From: Indiicoccus explosivorum
Lineage (GTDB): Bacteria; Bacillota; Bacilli; Bacillales_A; Planococcaceae
Direction of reading: 5' to 3'
Length of the DNA stretch: 64,000 nucleotides
NCBI RefSeq assembly: GCF_002167005.1
Contig: NZ_NHTN01000003.1
Coordinates: forward strand, 1 to 64,000
Part shown: positions 7,706 through 17,243 of the stretch, piece after piece
Layout: the number at the start of each line of letters is the position of its first letter
How positions within the stretch are numbered: the first letter of the stretch is position 1
Notes under the pieces: model-generated
The model's database searches: none
What the model saw: only the letters and a program-made list of their open reading frames with translations
Told to the model about the DNA's origin: nothing
Translations under genes and position numbers: made by a program

Positions 7706-9214
7706 TTACACCTCAATCCAAATATCGCCTTCACCAGGTGCAGTCGGCGCAGTCGCTGAAACCGTGATTTTCCCAGTACCAACACCTGTTACCTTCTCGT
7801 TCCAAGCAGTTCGCTCATCGGAATTGATGTGCTGAATCGTATTCTCGGCATGCGCATTAACCTTCGCCTGCGCGCCGGCGGTCGTCTCCAGCTCGGTCCA
7901 TGCGCCCCACGTCCCGCTCCCGCCGACTTGGGGCGGGTTGCCGGAACGGGTGTAGAGTTTTCCAGTGCTGTGTTCAGAGACAAGCTGAGTAATGGTATCG
8001 GATTGTCCGTGAAGGACAAGCATCTGACCGAAGTTAGCGGCGGCGCTGGGTTGGTTTGCATGACCACTTTGCAGACGGTAGAATCCGCTTGCAACGATGG
8101 TATTCAGGTCGGCATTCGCGGGGACCTGTCCCTTCGAATTATCCCCAAAGCCGAAGCTCCGCGTCCATGTCTTCGCGTCGTTCGTACCTTTGGATGCGGC
8201 TGCATCCGCCTTCGCCTGCGCCCCGGAGGTCGTCTCCCGCTCAGCCCATGCTGACCAGCCAGCTGATGTGTAAATACGGGAAAACATGCGTCCGGAGGCT
8301 GCCAAGGCAAGCTGGCCATAGTTACTTCCCTGTATGACAATGATGGCCGCGGTTTCTCCGTTCGGGGCATTTAATCCGGCATTGGTAACGTAATAGAACC
8401 CTCCGGCTCGCGCATCGTTTGCATCGGCAACACTTTTCGCAATAGCGCCGAGCCCAAGTTCCTTCGCCCAGTTGATGGCGTCCGCTTCTGCCTGATTAGC
8501 TTTCTCTTGCGCACCCGCCGGTGTCTCCTTCGCGTTCCAGTTGTTCTTTTCCGTGTCAGAGACAAACCGGTTATTCACGTCCTGCGCAATGATGCTCGGT
8601 GCATGCGTCGCCGGGTGAACATACTTATTGGCACCCGATTCAATCCCGCCAAGCTTTGTTTTTTCGGCCGATGTATAATCCTCGGTCGAGAGCTGCTTTC
8701 CTGTCACCTTGTCCACTTTCGCGTCAAGGGCATTGGAAACCGATGTTGCAAAATCCGGGTCATTCGCAACAGCAGCCGCCAGTTCGACCAACGTGTCCAA
8801 CCCGACAGGTGCGCCGTTCACCAGTGCATTAACTGCAGAATTCACTTTCGCCTGCGCACCTGCCGGGGTTTCCTTCGCATTCCAGTCCGTTCGTTCAGTG
8901 GCTGTGATGTGGACGGTGGTATCGTCTGTATGCTCATCAAACTCAATTTGTGTAACTTCACCGGCAAGTGAACCGTCTGCATTGATTGGCTTGCCGTCCG
9001 CATTCAGGCGAGCGATTCCGTTCGCTACACCTACCTGCTCGGAATGAACAGCGTTCTGTTGCAGTTCGAGCAGCGCTTGATCGAGCAGCCGGAAAGTCCA
9101 GTTGAAATACTCGGCTGGCGGCTTCTGTTGTGCTTGCCAGCCCGCATCTTTTAAGGATTGAGGTGGCTCGATTCCGACAGCTCCCCAGCCTATTAGCGGT
9201 TGTTGAAATGGCAT
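7706..9214 (-). CDS. Tail fibre protein with repeats and knob-like domains
   Basis: The N-terminus (GWGAVGIEPPQSLKDAGW, PPAEYFNWTFRLLDQALLEL) is a baseplate-attachment segment typical of Bacillales phage fibres. The rest repeats ETPAGAQAKVNSA/ETTSGAQAKADAA modules, with knob-like stretches such as SGFYRLQSG and GFYYVTNAG that fit pyocin-knob type domains. The C-terminus ends in APTAPGEGDIWIEV. This is the likely host-recognition fibre. The repeated segments make recombination and host-range switching plausible. Confidence 0.85.
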   Translation of the reverse strand: MPFQQPLIGWGAVGIEPPQSLKDAGWQAQQKPPAEYFNWTFRLLDQALLELQQNAVHSEQVGVANGIARLNADGKPINADGSLAGEVTQIEFDEHTDDTTVHITATERTDWNAKETPAGAQAKVNSAVNALVNGAPVGLDTLVELAAAVANDPDFATSVSNALDAKVDKVTGKQLSTEDYTSAEKTKLGGIESGANKYVHPATHAPSIIAQDVNNRFVSDTEKNNWNAKETPAGAQEKANQAEADAINWAKELGLGAIAKSVADANDARAGGFYYVTNAGLNAPNGETAAIIVIQGSNYGQLALAASGRMFSRIYTSAGWSAWAERETTSGAQAKADAAASKGTNDAKTWTRSFGFGDNSKGQVPANADLNTIVASGFYRLQSGHANQPSAAANFGQMLVLHGQSDTITQLVSEHSTGKLYTRSGNPPQVGGSGTWGAWTELETTAGAQAKVNAHAENTIQHINSDERTAWNEKVTGVGTGKITVSATAPTAPGEGDIWIEV

Positions 9215-9229
9215 CTAAGTTCCTCCTCT

Positions 9230-9868
9230 CTAAATCGGCAGTTCTTGATCACTTGATGGCTCGAATGCCGCACCGAAGTAACCGCCTGTTGTGCCGTCAA
9301 CATCGGAAAAGCCTGCTGCCGCATCCGTTTCCATCGGCAACCCGCCGAATTCAAAGGTACCGGTCAGCTCGATCGATGCGACTTTAACACCCGCTGCCAC
9401 GGTCTTCTGGATGATCTTCACGAACTGCTCGGGTGCCAGACCGGATTCATTGATCTTGGCGAGTGGCACTTCAATCACTTTGATGGCCGCCGGTTCCGGC
9501 TCAGTCGGGTCGTTCCACTTCTCTTGAATACGGATCGTCGACGGATCGGCGTCCAACGCCAGTGACAGCACACGGATGATCGTATTGATGTCACTCGTCG
9601 ACAGGTTGCGGGCGATTTTGGATTTTAATAAAACCCGGTAAACTTCATCCGTCGCGATCCCGCGCGGCTGCTGAATGTTCTCGCCGATCAGGTCGAGCGC
9701 CACGCCTTCCGCATTATCGATCAACCGCCATTCCTTGATTCGGATATTCGTCGTTTCCAAGTCCTGCAGCTGCTGCGAAAAAATCTGAATGATTTTTCCT
9801 AAATTGCTGTTGGAATCTTTATTGAAGACATCCGTGAATTTTTTCAGAATATCAATGGTTTTATACAT
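9230..9868 (-). CDS. Baseplate wedge protein (DUF2612/YmfQ-like)
   Basis: The 212-residue protein (LGKIIQIFSQQLQDLETT, DLIGENIQQPRG) matches the family that follows baseplate J genes in contractile phages. It overlaps the J gene by 8 bases. Its likely role is joining the baseplate wedge to the fibres. Confidence 0.8.
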   Translation of the reverse strand: MYKTIDILKKFTDVFNKDSNSNLGKIIQIFSQQLQDLETTNIRIKEWRLIDNAEGVALDLIGENIQQPRGIATDEVYRVLLKSKIARNLSTSDINTIIRVLSLALDADPSTIRIQEKWNDPTEPEPAAIKVIEVPLAKINESGLAPEQFVKIIQKTVAAGVKVASIELTGTFEFGGLPMETDAAAGFSDVDGTTGGYFGAAFEPSSDQELPI

Positions 9869-11039
9869 TGATGGTCACCTCAATGAAATCGTCAGCCGTC
9901 TGTGCTACCTGCCGGCTTGAAATAGCGATATTGCCTTCCGCATAATTCATCCCATCTGTAGACAGCGACAATGTGATATCTTCGATACCTGGCACTTTAA
10001 AAATCTGCGCAATGAGCTTCGAATAAATCACATCTTCTCCCATATTCAAGCCGGCATAGAGCGCGCCTCCCGCATCTTCCCCGCCGACGAACTGGATCAG
10101 CGTCTGTCGAATTCGCGCGCCGCCATCTACGGGAAATGACGTGTTTTTGGTGATGCTTAAACGAACTCGGACCAAGATTTCTTCCGCACGCGAAAAAGCG
10201 ACGTCGTGAACATGGCCGGCATCGTCCTCCACTTGGACCAGCACGTCACCAAACGGACGGATGCCGCCTGCCTTGGAGTTGAAGATGATCTCCGCAATCT
10301 CCTGGTCAGCCCCTCCAAGCACATACGCTTGAAAGCTGTGGGGCGGCCGGCCTTCTGAATCTGTGACAGCTAAGTTATTTTCGATAACAGCTGCCGCCCG
10401 GACGTCCGGCACCTTCAGCAGCTTTGAACGAATGGCTGGCAGTGTAGCGGCACCGAGCCCTTCGACCGTCAGTCCGAATCGTTCCCGCAGTTCCTGGTCG
10501 GTCTCCCGCTCCCGGCCGCCTGTGGTCGGCTCCGGATTCGTCACTGTATGGATGTTGGCGCTCGGGTTTACAATCACCAAAATAGCGCCAGTTGCTACAT
10601 TCCCGGAGCGGCCGGTCACTTGCGCCTGAATCGGCGCAGTTCCGTTCCCCACTCCATCCAGCACCACGCTCTCTGTTGTTTCAAAAAACACATCCGCTTC
10701 AGTTGCAACGACAAAGCCAGCTGGTACTTCGAATCCGGCCGTTCCACTGATCGTGATTGTTCCAATTGCGTATCGCGCCGGATTCCGCCGGATTCCGCCA
10801 TACGGCAAAAGCCGGTCCAGGTTCTTGTCTGTCGCTGTTCCGACATATGCGGAATAGTAGACGTCTTCATTGTCCTTCCAGACGAGGGACAAAAACCACG
10901 CCATGATCATCAGGAGGATTCCAAGCACGGACTTTTTGCCGAGCTGGATGCTTTCTCCGAATAGCTCCCGGGCTTTGTTCTCGATTTCCATTAGAATTTC
11001 ATCATATGTCTTTCGGCGGTATCCAAATTTATCGAGCAT
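9861..11039 (-). CDS. Baseplate J-like protein (XkdT-type)
   Basis: This is a 392-residue baseplate wedge protein. Visible family features are the N-terminal YDEILMEIENKARELFG, the AIGTITISGTAG segment with VPAGFVVATEADVFFET, and TTGGREREXDQELRERF-like (TNPEPTTGGRERETDQEL). J proteins form the main baseplate wedges of contractile tails. It is flanked by gp25-like and DUF2612 genes in the standard order. Confidence 0.92.
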   Translation of the reverse strand: MLDKFGYRRKTYDEILMEIENKARELFGESIQLGKKSVLGILLMIMAWFLSLVWKDNEDVYYSAYVGTATDKNLDRLLPYGGIRRNPARYAIGTITISGTAGFEVPAGFVVATEADVFFETTESVVLDGVGNGTAPIQAQVTGRSGNVATGAILVIVNPSANIHTVTNPEPTTGGRERETDQELRERFGLTVEGLGAATLPAIRSKLLKVPDVRAAAVIENNLAVTDSEGRPPHSFQAYVLGGADQEIAEIIFNSKAGGIRPFGDVLVQVEDDAGHVHDVAFSRAEEILVRVRLSITKNTSFPVDGGARIRQTLIQFVGGEDAGGALYAGLNMGEDVIYSKLIAQIFKVPGIEDITLSLSTDGMNYAEGNIAISSRQVAQTADDFIEVTINV

Positions 11040-11388
11040 TCAGTGACACCTCCCCCTCAATCGTTTCGCCACCGCGGATTCGGACACGAAAAAAGACCGA
11101 CAGCTTGCGTGCCTGCCGATCTTGCTTGATTTGCAGATCCTCAATGAGTTCCACTCGTTCTTCCTGGCTGATCGTCGCAATGATTGCCGCCCGAATCTGA
11201 CTGTCGGTCGGCTTGCCGATGATCGCTTTAAAGTCCAGCCCGAAATCCGGATGCAGGAACCATTCCCGTTTATTCGTCGCCATTGCCAGATACAGCGACT
11301 GACGGACCTCTTCGACTTCATCAACGAAAACCAGATCCGCTTTATCGAGTGCCAGGTCACCGGTTTCATCCAATTTCAATGTTTTCAT
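11029..11388 (-). CDS. Baseplate gp25/XkdS-like (DUF2634) protein
   Basis: The 119 residues contain EVRQSLYLAMATNKREWF and the DFGLDFKAIIGKPTDSQIRAAI segment typical of gp25/DUF2634 wedge proteins. It overlaps both neighbours by a few bases, so it belongs to a translationally coupled baseplate operon. Confidence 0.85.
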   Translation of the reverse strand: MKTLKLDETGDLALDKADLVFVDEVEEVRQSLYLAMATNKREWFLHPDFGLDFKAIIGKPTDSQIRAAIIATISQEERVELIEDLQIKQDRQARKLSVFFRVRIRGGETIEGEVSLNAR

Positions 11389-11762
11389 GTAATCACCCCT
11401 ACTATGACCGCGCCGGTTAGTGGGAAAAGCCGGTTCGGGCTCGGGTAAGCCGGCTGACCGGTCAGCGCATCATCCAATTCGCGCTGCGAGAAACTGAGGA
11501 GCACGATATCCCCCGCCCGAATGACCGGCAGGTATTCCCGCTCCACTCCATCCACTTCAAAGCGCTGGAAGAGCACCGGCACGCTTTCTAATACAGGTAA
11601 TGTCACCGGTTCCCGGCCTTTTTCTTTTGACTTATACAGCGGCTGCACCTTCGCTTCCCGCTGGGCTTTATCGTAACTGATCACTTTCGCCGGCATGGAC
11701 GTATTGATGGAAAGCAGAATATCCTGCTTAAACTTCCGGAAAAACGACATGTCTTCACTCAC
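11385..11762 (-). CDS. Baseplate spike-type protein (Gp138 N-terminal-like)
   Basis: Its 125 residues resemble the OB-fold N-terminal domain of Gp138/gpV-type spikes: SMPAKVISYDKAQREAKVQPLY, then a strand with RAGDIVLLSFSQRELDDAL. It probably forms the base of the central puncturing spike. No long beta-helix follows, so the tip may be another protein. Confidence 0.75.
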   Translation of the reverse strand: MSEDMSFFRKFKQDILLSINTSMPAKVISYDKAQREAKVQPLYKSKEKGREPVTLPVLESVPVLFQRFEVDGVEREYLPVIRAGDIVLLSFSQRELDDALTGQPAYPSPNRLFPLTGAVIVGVIT

Positions 11763-11773
11763 CGCTGCACCTC

Positions 11774-12556
11774 CTAATAAATCAGATCCAGTTCAGTCGT
11801 GAACTGGCTGCCGGTCCAACTGTGCATCCCCCGGTAGACATAAAATTTCCCGTTTGCCGCAGCAGATTTCAGCGTAACAGCATTCGCGGTCGATAGCCGG
11901 TGCTGCAGCAGGGATTGCACACTGTACCCGGAAAGGCTTTCTTCTTCAAACGGCGCTGGCGTACCGATTAGCCCGCTTTCTTCGCTCAGCGTAAATTTGC
12001 TCGTCTCTCCACTGTGGATCCCGCTGACGAACGCCTTGCCCTTGCTCATGTAAAAGGTGACGCCGCACTCTTTCGCTAAACTAGACAGCGCTTCGACAAT
12101 CTCCCCGTCTATGGTATAACCCTTCGCATACGTCTTATCCCATGCAAGTCGCACAGTCGCATCCAAATTGAGAATAGACAGCAAATCGGCAATGACCTGC
12201 GAAGCTTTGATGTTCTTTTTGTACGCTTTACTGAGGGTCTTCTGTGTATCCAGCGGTTGTGAGTCCAGGACATACAGCGTCGTCACTTTATCGACACCCT
12301 GCCGGACTGTTTTCGTCTTAGAAATATAGCCAGACAGCACAACGCCGATGTCACCTTTATAGCCAGCATTTAAGACCAGTTTCTTTTTTTGCTTGAATCG
12401 ATTGATTGTATCGTCCGTCAGATTGTAAATCGACAGCTCAGATTCATTTGGCTCCACATCACTGTCGAAAGGGACGCGGAAATCAATATCCAGTCCCTCA
12501 CTCGTCAGTGTCATGCCCGCGCAATGGATTTCTGCATATCGGCCGAACAAATTCAC
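11774..12556 (-). CDS. Baseplate hub protein (XkdQ/gp27-like)
   Basis: The 260-residue protein has the hub pattern: DIDFRVPFDSDVEPNESELS with an IYNLTDDTINRF strand, VVLSGYISKTKTVRQG, and a LIADLL-type helix (ASQVIADLLSILNL) ahead of a second barrel. Hub proteins join the tube to the spike. The position between the plug and spike genes supports this. Confidence 0.8.
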   Translation of the reverse strand: MNLFGRYAEIHCAGMTLTSEGLDIDFRVPFDSDVEPNESELSIYNLTDDTINRFKQKKKLVLNAGYKGDIGVVLSGYISKTKTVRQGVDKVTTLYVLDSQPLDTQKTLSKAYKKNIKASQVIADLLSILNLDATVRLAWDKTYAKGYTIDGEIVEALSSLAKECGVTFYMSKGKAFVSGIHSGETSKFTLSEESGLIGTPAPFEEESLSGYSVQSLLQHRLSTANAVTLKSAAANGKFYVYRGMHSWTGSQFTTELDLIY

Positions 12557-12867
12557 CGGTTCATCACCACCAGAAAGACTGTTTCGCCTAAATTCTTATA
12601 GGTGACGTGCTGTTCATTCCCGGATTCGTCAAGCGGCACGATGGTCGGTGCCGGGAACCGCCGATCATACACGTCTCGAAAAAGCGGCACGCCGTAGACA
12701 ATCTTCTCGCCAAGGACAAGCGTTTCGTCGCCTTTAAACAAATCGATTGTAAAAAAATCATACGTTTCATTGTATCGGACCTCGAACGTGTAAATCTCGA
12801 TTGGCAATGCAATGTCGAAACGGTATGGAATGTTTTCTTTTTCGATTGGTAAGTACTCAAATCGCAT
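12553..12867 (-). CDS. Baseplate plug-like protein (DUF6983-like)
   Basis: The 104-residue protein has the pattern of small beta-rich baseplate plug proteins of contractile cyanophage Pam3-type and PBSX-type tails: IPYRFDIALPIEIYTFEVRYN, GDETLVLGEKIVYGVPLF. It overlaps the hub gene start by 4 bases. Confidence 0.7.
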   Translation of the reverse strand: MRFEYLPIEKENIPYRFDIALPIEIYTFEVRYNETYDFFTIDLFKGDETLVLGEKIVYGVPLFRDVYDRRFPAPTIVPLDESGNEQHVTYKNLGETVFLVVMNR

Positions 12868-12873
12868 CTCGTA

Positions 12874-13455
12874 TCACCCGACTCTCAGTTTTACGCCGAT
12901 TGGAATTGCCCTTGCCGGGTACGTATTCCATGACTGCAGTTTCTGCACACTCACCCCATATTGCCGGGATAATTCCCAGAACGTATCGCCGGCCTTCACA
13001 ATGTGATAGACGGCTGATTCATTCTTGTTCTGCGTCTGTTTCTGACCGGCATTTGTAACCGGTTTGGTCGGCGGTGTGTATTCCACTTCCGCAATCCGCA
13101 CCTGCTTCAGCGTCATGCTAAAGCTGTAGCCATTGGCCGTGGATTTATCAGCAGCGAATTTGAAGCTTTCAATCAGCACGTTCTGCACGATCTGCCGACC
13201 TTCGTACTGCAGCTTCGTGCCGTTCTTTTTCCAGTCCAGAATCTTGTTGATCAGCGTCTGCACCCGCTCTTCAGTGGGACGGACGAGAAGGCCAGACAGT
13301 GAAACGACTTGGGGCTCACTCGACACATGATCGTTCATGGTCAGCCCGTTTTCGGTTTTGTGACTCGTCACTTCGCCGTCATGGGCATAGTCCTCGCTGC
13401 TTACATGAATTTCGTAGCCCTCCAGCCGTGCTTTGCCATTCAGCTCCATTCTCAT
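12874..13455 (-). CDS. LysM tail protein (XkdP-like)
   Basis: The first 130 residues are a Dit/DUF6046-like beta-structured baseplate domain (SLSGLLVRPTEERVQTLINK). After a polar linker, a LysM domain (about 148-192, YHIVKAGDTFWELSRQYG) binds peptidoglycan. PBSX XkdP has the same combination. It overlaps the tape-measure gene by 4 bases. Confidence 0.85.
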   Translation of the reverse strand: MRMELNGKARLEGYEIHVSSEDYAHDGEVTSHKTENGLTMNDHVSSEPQVVSLSGLLVRPTEERVQTLINKILDWKKNGTKLQYEGRQIVQNVLIESFKFAADKSTANGYSFSMTLKQVRIAEVEYTPPTKPVTNAGQKQTQNKNESAVYHIVKAGDTFWELSRQYGVSVQKLQSWNTYPARAIPIGVKLRVG

Positions 13456-16400
13456 CCCTCCCGATTAAAGAGCATTCTGCGGTTAAATTTCGCGTACTGT
13501 TCTTCCATTTCTTCGCGAATCATTTGTTTCATCTTGTCGACGGTACCCTCATCCGCATTGCCTTGGATGGTGATGTTGATTTCCGGGTTGAAGTGACCGC
13601 TTCCGCCGACAGGTGCCGGAACAGCTGGTTCATAGCCGCCGGCCGTCATCGCCACGCTGTCCTGATGGCTAAATACTTCCGTGCCTTTTCTCAGGTGCAT
13701 GAGCTCGGGGCCACGTTCACCGACCCACGCCCACTGTGAGCGCTGAAGCGGGCCGTTCGTGCCTGTTGCAAAGCCCGGAAAGCTGTTCGGGTTAATCGCA
13801 CGACCGTTCTTCCGGATTTCGTAGTGCAAGTGAGGGCCTGTGCTGGCCCCCGTTGAACCGACGAGCCCGATGATCTGCCCTTTGCGGACCGTGTCTCCCG
13901 TAGAGACCAGGTTCCGGCTGTTGTGCTGGTAGATATAGTCGAACGGACCCGTTCCGACCTTGACGTAATTCCCGCGCAGGCCATGGTAGCCCGCGTATTT
14001 GACGATGCCGCTGGTCTGCGACGGAATCGGCGTGCCAATCGGTGCGGCGAAGTCAACGCCTCGGTGCATGGTCGAACCGATGCCGCCCGGTGAGCGTCTC
14101 GGGCCGAAACCGCTCGTCATCGTGAAGCCGCCGAAATTGCCACCGGCCGGCAGCATGTTCGCGATTTTGTTTTTCACAAAACCGATCACTTTTTCTTTCA
14201 CGAGAGACAGTGCTCCACGGCCCATCTCGCCGAATGCCCCGCCGATGTTGGACGGGAAACCAAAACCGAACAGTTCGAGCGCTTTGCTCATCAACTTGGA
14301 CGGATTCGAGATGTAGCTCCAGACATCCAGTCCGAAGTCCTTCACCTTACCGACGACATTTTTCGCACCTTCCAAAACGCTGGTCGATTTATCCTTCAGC
14401 CAGCTGGCGCCGGTCCGGATAGCATCGCCGATCATGTTGCCGGACTCATAGGCCGGATAGAAGTTGTTGAAGACCTTTTGCGTGTCCGGCCCGGACAGCA
14501 CTTGTGTTCCTTTCGGCAAGTTCATGAGCGTATCTGTCGCCGGCGACAGCCCGACCAAGCCCTGCGGTGTTCTGAACAGTTCATTCATGCCGCCGTCGCC
14601 CAAGATAGCCGGGCCGCCAGGATGGAAGTTCGTGCCGCGGGCATATTGTTGCGGCCCTCCTGGCCCGGCGTGTGCCATAGCTACGCCGCTGACCGACGGT
14701 GTCCATGGCGGGATAGCAAAATCAATTCCTAGTTTACCCATCACCCAGTTGATTCCGCCGGTTGCCCCGTTGATGATCTGGGCAAATCCTTGCTTCAACT
14801 TGGTTCCAAACGACTTGATGCCGTCCCATGCTTTGCCGCCCATTGCCTTGATACCGTCGCCGATTTTTTTCGGCAGGGCCTTCGCTGCGTCGACGATTTT
14901 CCCGAAGGTCGTGGAAATGCCGTCCTTCAATTTTGTCATGATATCATCGAGTAGCGTCCGCATTCGAGTGAATCCGGTGACGGCAAAGTTTTTCACTTTG
15001 CTGACGCCTGACTTAAAGAGACTCGAGGCGGTAGACCAAAGAGTTGTGATGATCCCTTTGAATCCAGTGAAAAACAATTTCCCGGCACTGAGAATTTTCC
15101 CGAACATCTGCAATTGAATGAAGTTCCAGATAAATTTAATCGCGCCGAAGAAGATTTGCTTGATGCCTTCCCACATTTTGCCGAAGTCGCCTGTAAAGAG
15201 CCCAGAGAAAACTTTCACGAGACCCATGATGACATCCAGCGCACCATCGATGACGCCTTTGATGTTTTTCCAGACGGATTTGATCAACGCAAGCACGGCC
15301 GGCCAAATGAATTTCATAACCGCCCAGATGGCATTGAGCACACCCTTAATCAAACCACTGATGAAGTTCCAAACATTCTTTCCTGCCTTAAGGATTTGTT
15401 GGCCTTCAGAATCCCAGAATGCCCGCAACTGCGCGAGTTTTTCCTGACCGAACGAAACGACCGCACCGATCGCCTGATTGATAAAAGGTTCGAGGAATCC
15501 CCATACTTCACGGGCTTTCGACTTAATCGCTTCCCATCCGGAAATGACTGCGTTTCGGAATGTTTCAGAGCGCGTCCATAAGAGATAGAGAGCTGCAGCA
15601 AATCCAATGACTGCAGCTGATACGAGTAAGACCGTCCCCATCATCGCGCCGAGGCCGGTTACTAATGGGCCAATAATCAGGAAAACAGCCGAAAATGCAG
15701 CCTTAATTCCTCCGAACAATCCAATGCCTATTGCCAAAGGCGACAACAGCAACGTGAACGTCGTGACCAGGTAAAGGAACATGCCGCCGATCTTCGTGAT
15801 CCATGGGCTGATGTCATTCAGTTTCTGGACTAATTCACCAATCTTCGTACCAGCTTTCACTACATACGAGGCGAGTAATCCCCAGAACTCGACAAACGGC
15901 GCGAGTGCATCGGCCCACGTCGCTTTAAAGTCCTCCCATGCAAGTCCGAGCGGTGTAAGGGAATCCTGCAGGGCTTTCACTTTCTGGTCTGTTACTTTCC
16001 GGAGACCCTCCAATTCCGTTTCTGCGGATGTGCGAGCAAGCGCATGTTTTTCTTTCCACATGGCGACGTATTTCGTCAATCCTTCATCGCTCATCTGCGT
16101 GAGTGCCGCAATTTCGCCGGCAGCTGCAGGACCCATTTTCCGCAGTTCCTGAATAAACCCTTTATCCAATCCCTTGGCTGCAAGTTTCCCTAGGTTTTCC
16201 TGCCAGCCACGCATGACTTTCACTTGCTGCTGCAGATTCAAAAACAGCCGCCGCGGATTCGTCGCATCAATTGTTACCTGCTCGAAAAGACTGAAGGTAT
16301 TATAGATTTCATCCGTCCGTTTCTTCAGTTCCTTCTCATATTCAGCCCATGCTTCTGCCTGCGCCGCAAGGTTCTCTTGGACATCTGGCCCAAGCGCCGC

Positions 16401-17204
16401 ATTCGCCATAATCGCAGTGAACCCAACCCACGCAACAGCAGCTACAACTGCCACTGCCTGCATCCGCATGATCCCCCGATTGATAAGCGCAATCCGGTCC
16501 TGCAGGTCCTTCATGCTCGCGTTCGGTCCGAGCTGTTTCAGCGCAACAAACGCAGCGTTCCCTTCACGCGCCATCTTCTCAAAGCCGCCGGTCACTTTCA
16601 GCAACGGATTGTTGACCCGATAAATGGCATTGCCCATCTGATCATAGTTCTTGCTGATCTTCTCGCTCTGCCCGCTCATGGCGCTCAGTGTTGCGACCGT
16701 CTGAACTAATCCGCGGCGCATGCCGACGTTATTATTGATCATTTGATCGGTCGCTTTCTTATGCGCTTTTCCGAGCTTGCCGATTTCATCCATGAATTCA
16801 TTGGTCGTGCCCGTGTAATGGCCCATCTGTGAACCGAGCTTCTGCATGCTGTTCTCGACTTCCAGAATTTCCGAGCGGTATTTCCGCATCTCGTTGTTGT
16901 TTTTGATGAGCGATTTCCGCATATCTGTACTCATGTCCTGCCAATCGGCGGCCATCCGTTGGGCACTTGTGCCAGTCTGCTTGGCCAACTGGCGAATGAC
17001 AGCGCTCTGCTGATTCATCTGCTTATTAAACGCTTGGGACTCCTTGATCATGCCCCGGTTCGTCATGTCGATGGTCTTGCTCATCTTGTTCATTTCTTTT
17101 TGGGCTTCGCTGGTCGCCCCGCCCAAATTGCCCATCTGCTTCACAACATCCTGCAGGGGAGACGGATTGGCCGCTATGCCGACCGCCAAATCTCGTAAAG
17201 TAAT
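13452..17204 (-). CDS. Tape measure protein with M23 endopeptidase domain
   Basis: This is the longest phage gene, about 1250 residues. It has coiled coils (about 20-130), hydrophobic alpha-helical stretches in the middle (about 480-560), and an M23 lysostaphin-type zinc peptidase near the C-terminus. The peptidase shows GPRRSPGGIGSTMHRGVDFA (zinc His and Asp), YIYQHNS and the H-x-H in GPHLHYEI. The peptidase likely opens the cell wall during tail insertion. Start choice: the first standard codon, TTG at 17189, lies more than 20 bases from the SD. An in-frame ATT at 17204 lies 8 bases after GGGAGGGG and adds ITLRD, so ATT is the better start. Confidence 0.93.
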   Translation of the reverse strand: MTLRDLAVGIAANPSPLQDVVKQMGNLGGATSEAQKEMNKMSKTIDMTNRGMIKESQAFNKQMNQQSAVIRQLAKQTGTSAQRMAADWQDMSTDMRKSLIKNNNEMRKYRSEILEVENSMQKLGSQMGHYTGTTNEFMDEIGKLGKAHKKATDQMINNNVGMRRGLVQTVATLSAMSGQSEKISKNYDQMGNAIYRVNNPLLKVTGGFEKMAREGNAAFVALKQLGPNASMKDLQDRIALINRGIMRMQAVAVVAAVAWVGFTAIMANAALGPDVQENLAAQAEAWAEYEKELKKRTDEIYNTFSLFEQVTIDATNPRRLFLNLQQQVKVMRGWQENLGKLAAKGLDKGFIQELRKMGPAAAGEIAALTQMSDEGLTKYVAMWKEKHALARTSAETELEGLRKVTDQKVKALQDSLTPLGLAWEDFKATWADALAPFVEFWGLLASYVVKAGTKIGELVQKLNDISPWITKIGGMFLYLVTTFTLLLSPLAIGIGLFGGIKAAFSAVFLIIGPLVTGLGAMMGTVLLVSAAVIGFAAALYLLWTRSETFRNAVISGWEAIKSKAREVWGFLEPFINQAIGAVVSFGQEKLAQLRAFWDSEGQQILKAGKNVWNFISGLIKGVLNAIWAVMKFIWPAVLALIKSVWKNIKGVIDGALDVIMGLVKVFSGLFTGDFGKMWEGIKQIFFGAIKFIWNFIQLQMFGKILSAGKLFFTGFKGIITTLWSTASSLFKSGVSKVKNFAVTGFTRMRTLLDDIMTKLKDGISTTFGKIVDAAKALPKKIGDGIKAMGGKAWDGIKSFGTKLKQGFAQIINGATGGINWVMGKLGIDFAIPPWTPSVSGVAMAHAGPGGPQQYARGTNFHPGGPAILGDGGMNELFRTPQGLVGLSPATDTLMNLPKGTQVLSGPDTQKVFNNFYPAYESGNMIGDAIRTGASWLKDKSTSVLEGAKNVVGKVKDFGLDVWSYISNPSKLMSKALELFGFGFPSNIGGAFGEMGRGALSLVKEKVIGFVKNKIANMLPAGGNFGGFTMTSGFGPRRSPGGIGSTMHRGVDFAAPIGTPIPSQTSGIVKYAGYHGLRGNYVKVGTGPFDYIYQHNSRNLVSTGDTVRKGQIIGLVGSTGASTGPHLHYEIRKNGRAINPNSFPGFATGTNGPLQRSQWAWVGERGPELMHLRKGTEVFSHQDSVAMTAGGYEPAVPAPVGGSGHFNPEINITIQGNADEGTVDKMKQMIREEMEEQYAKFNRRMLFNREG

Positions 17205-17243
17205 GGTTTTCCCCTCCCTTCTGTTATGTATTTTTGTTGCCGT

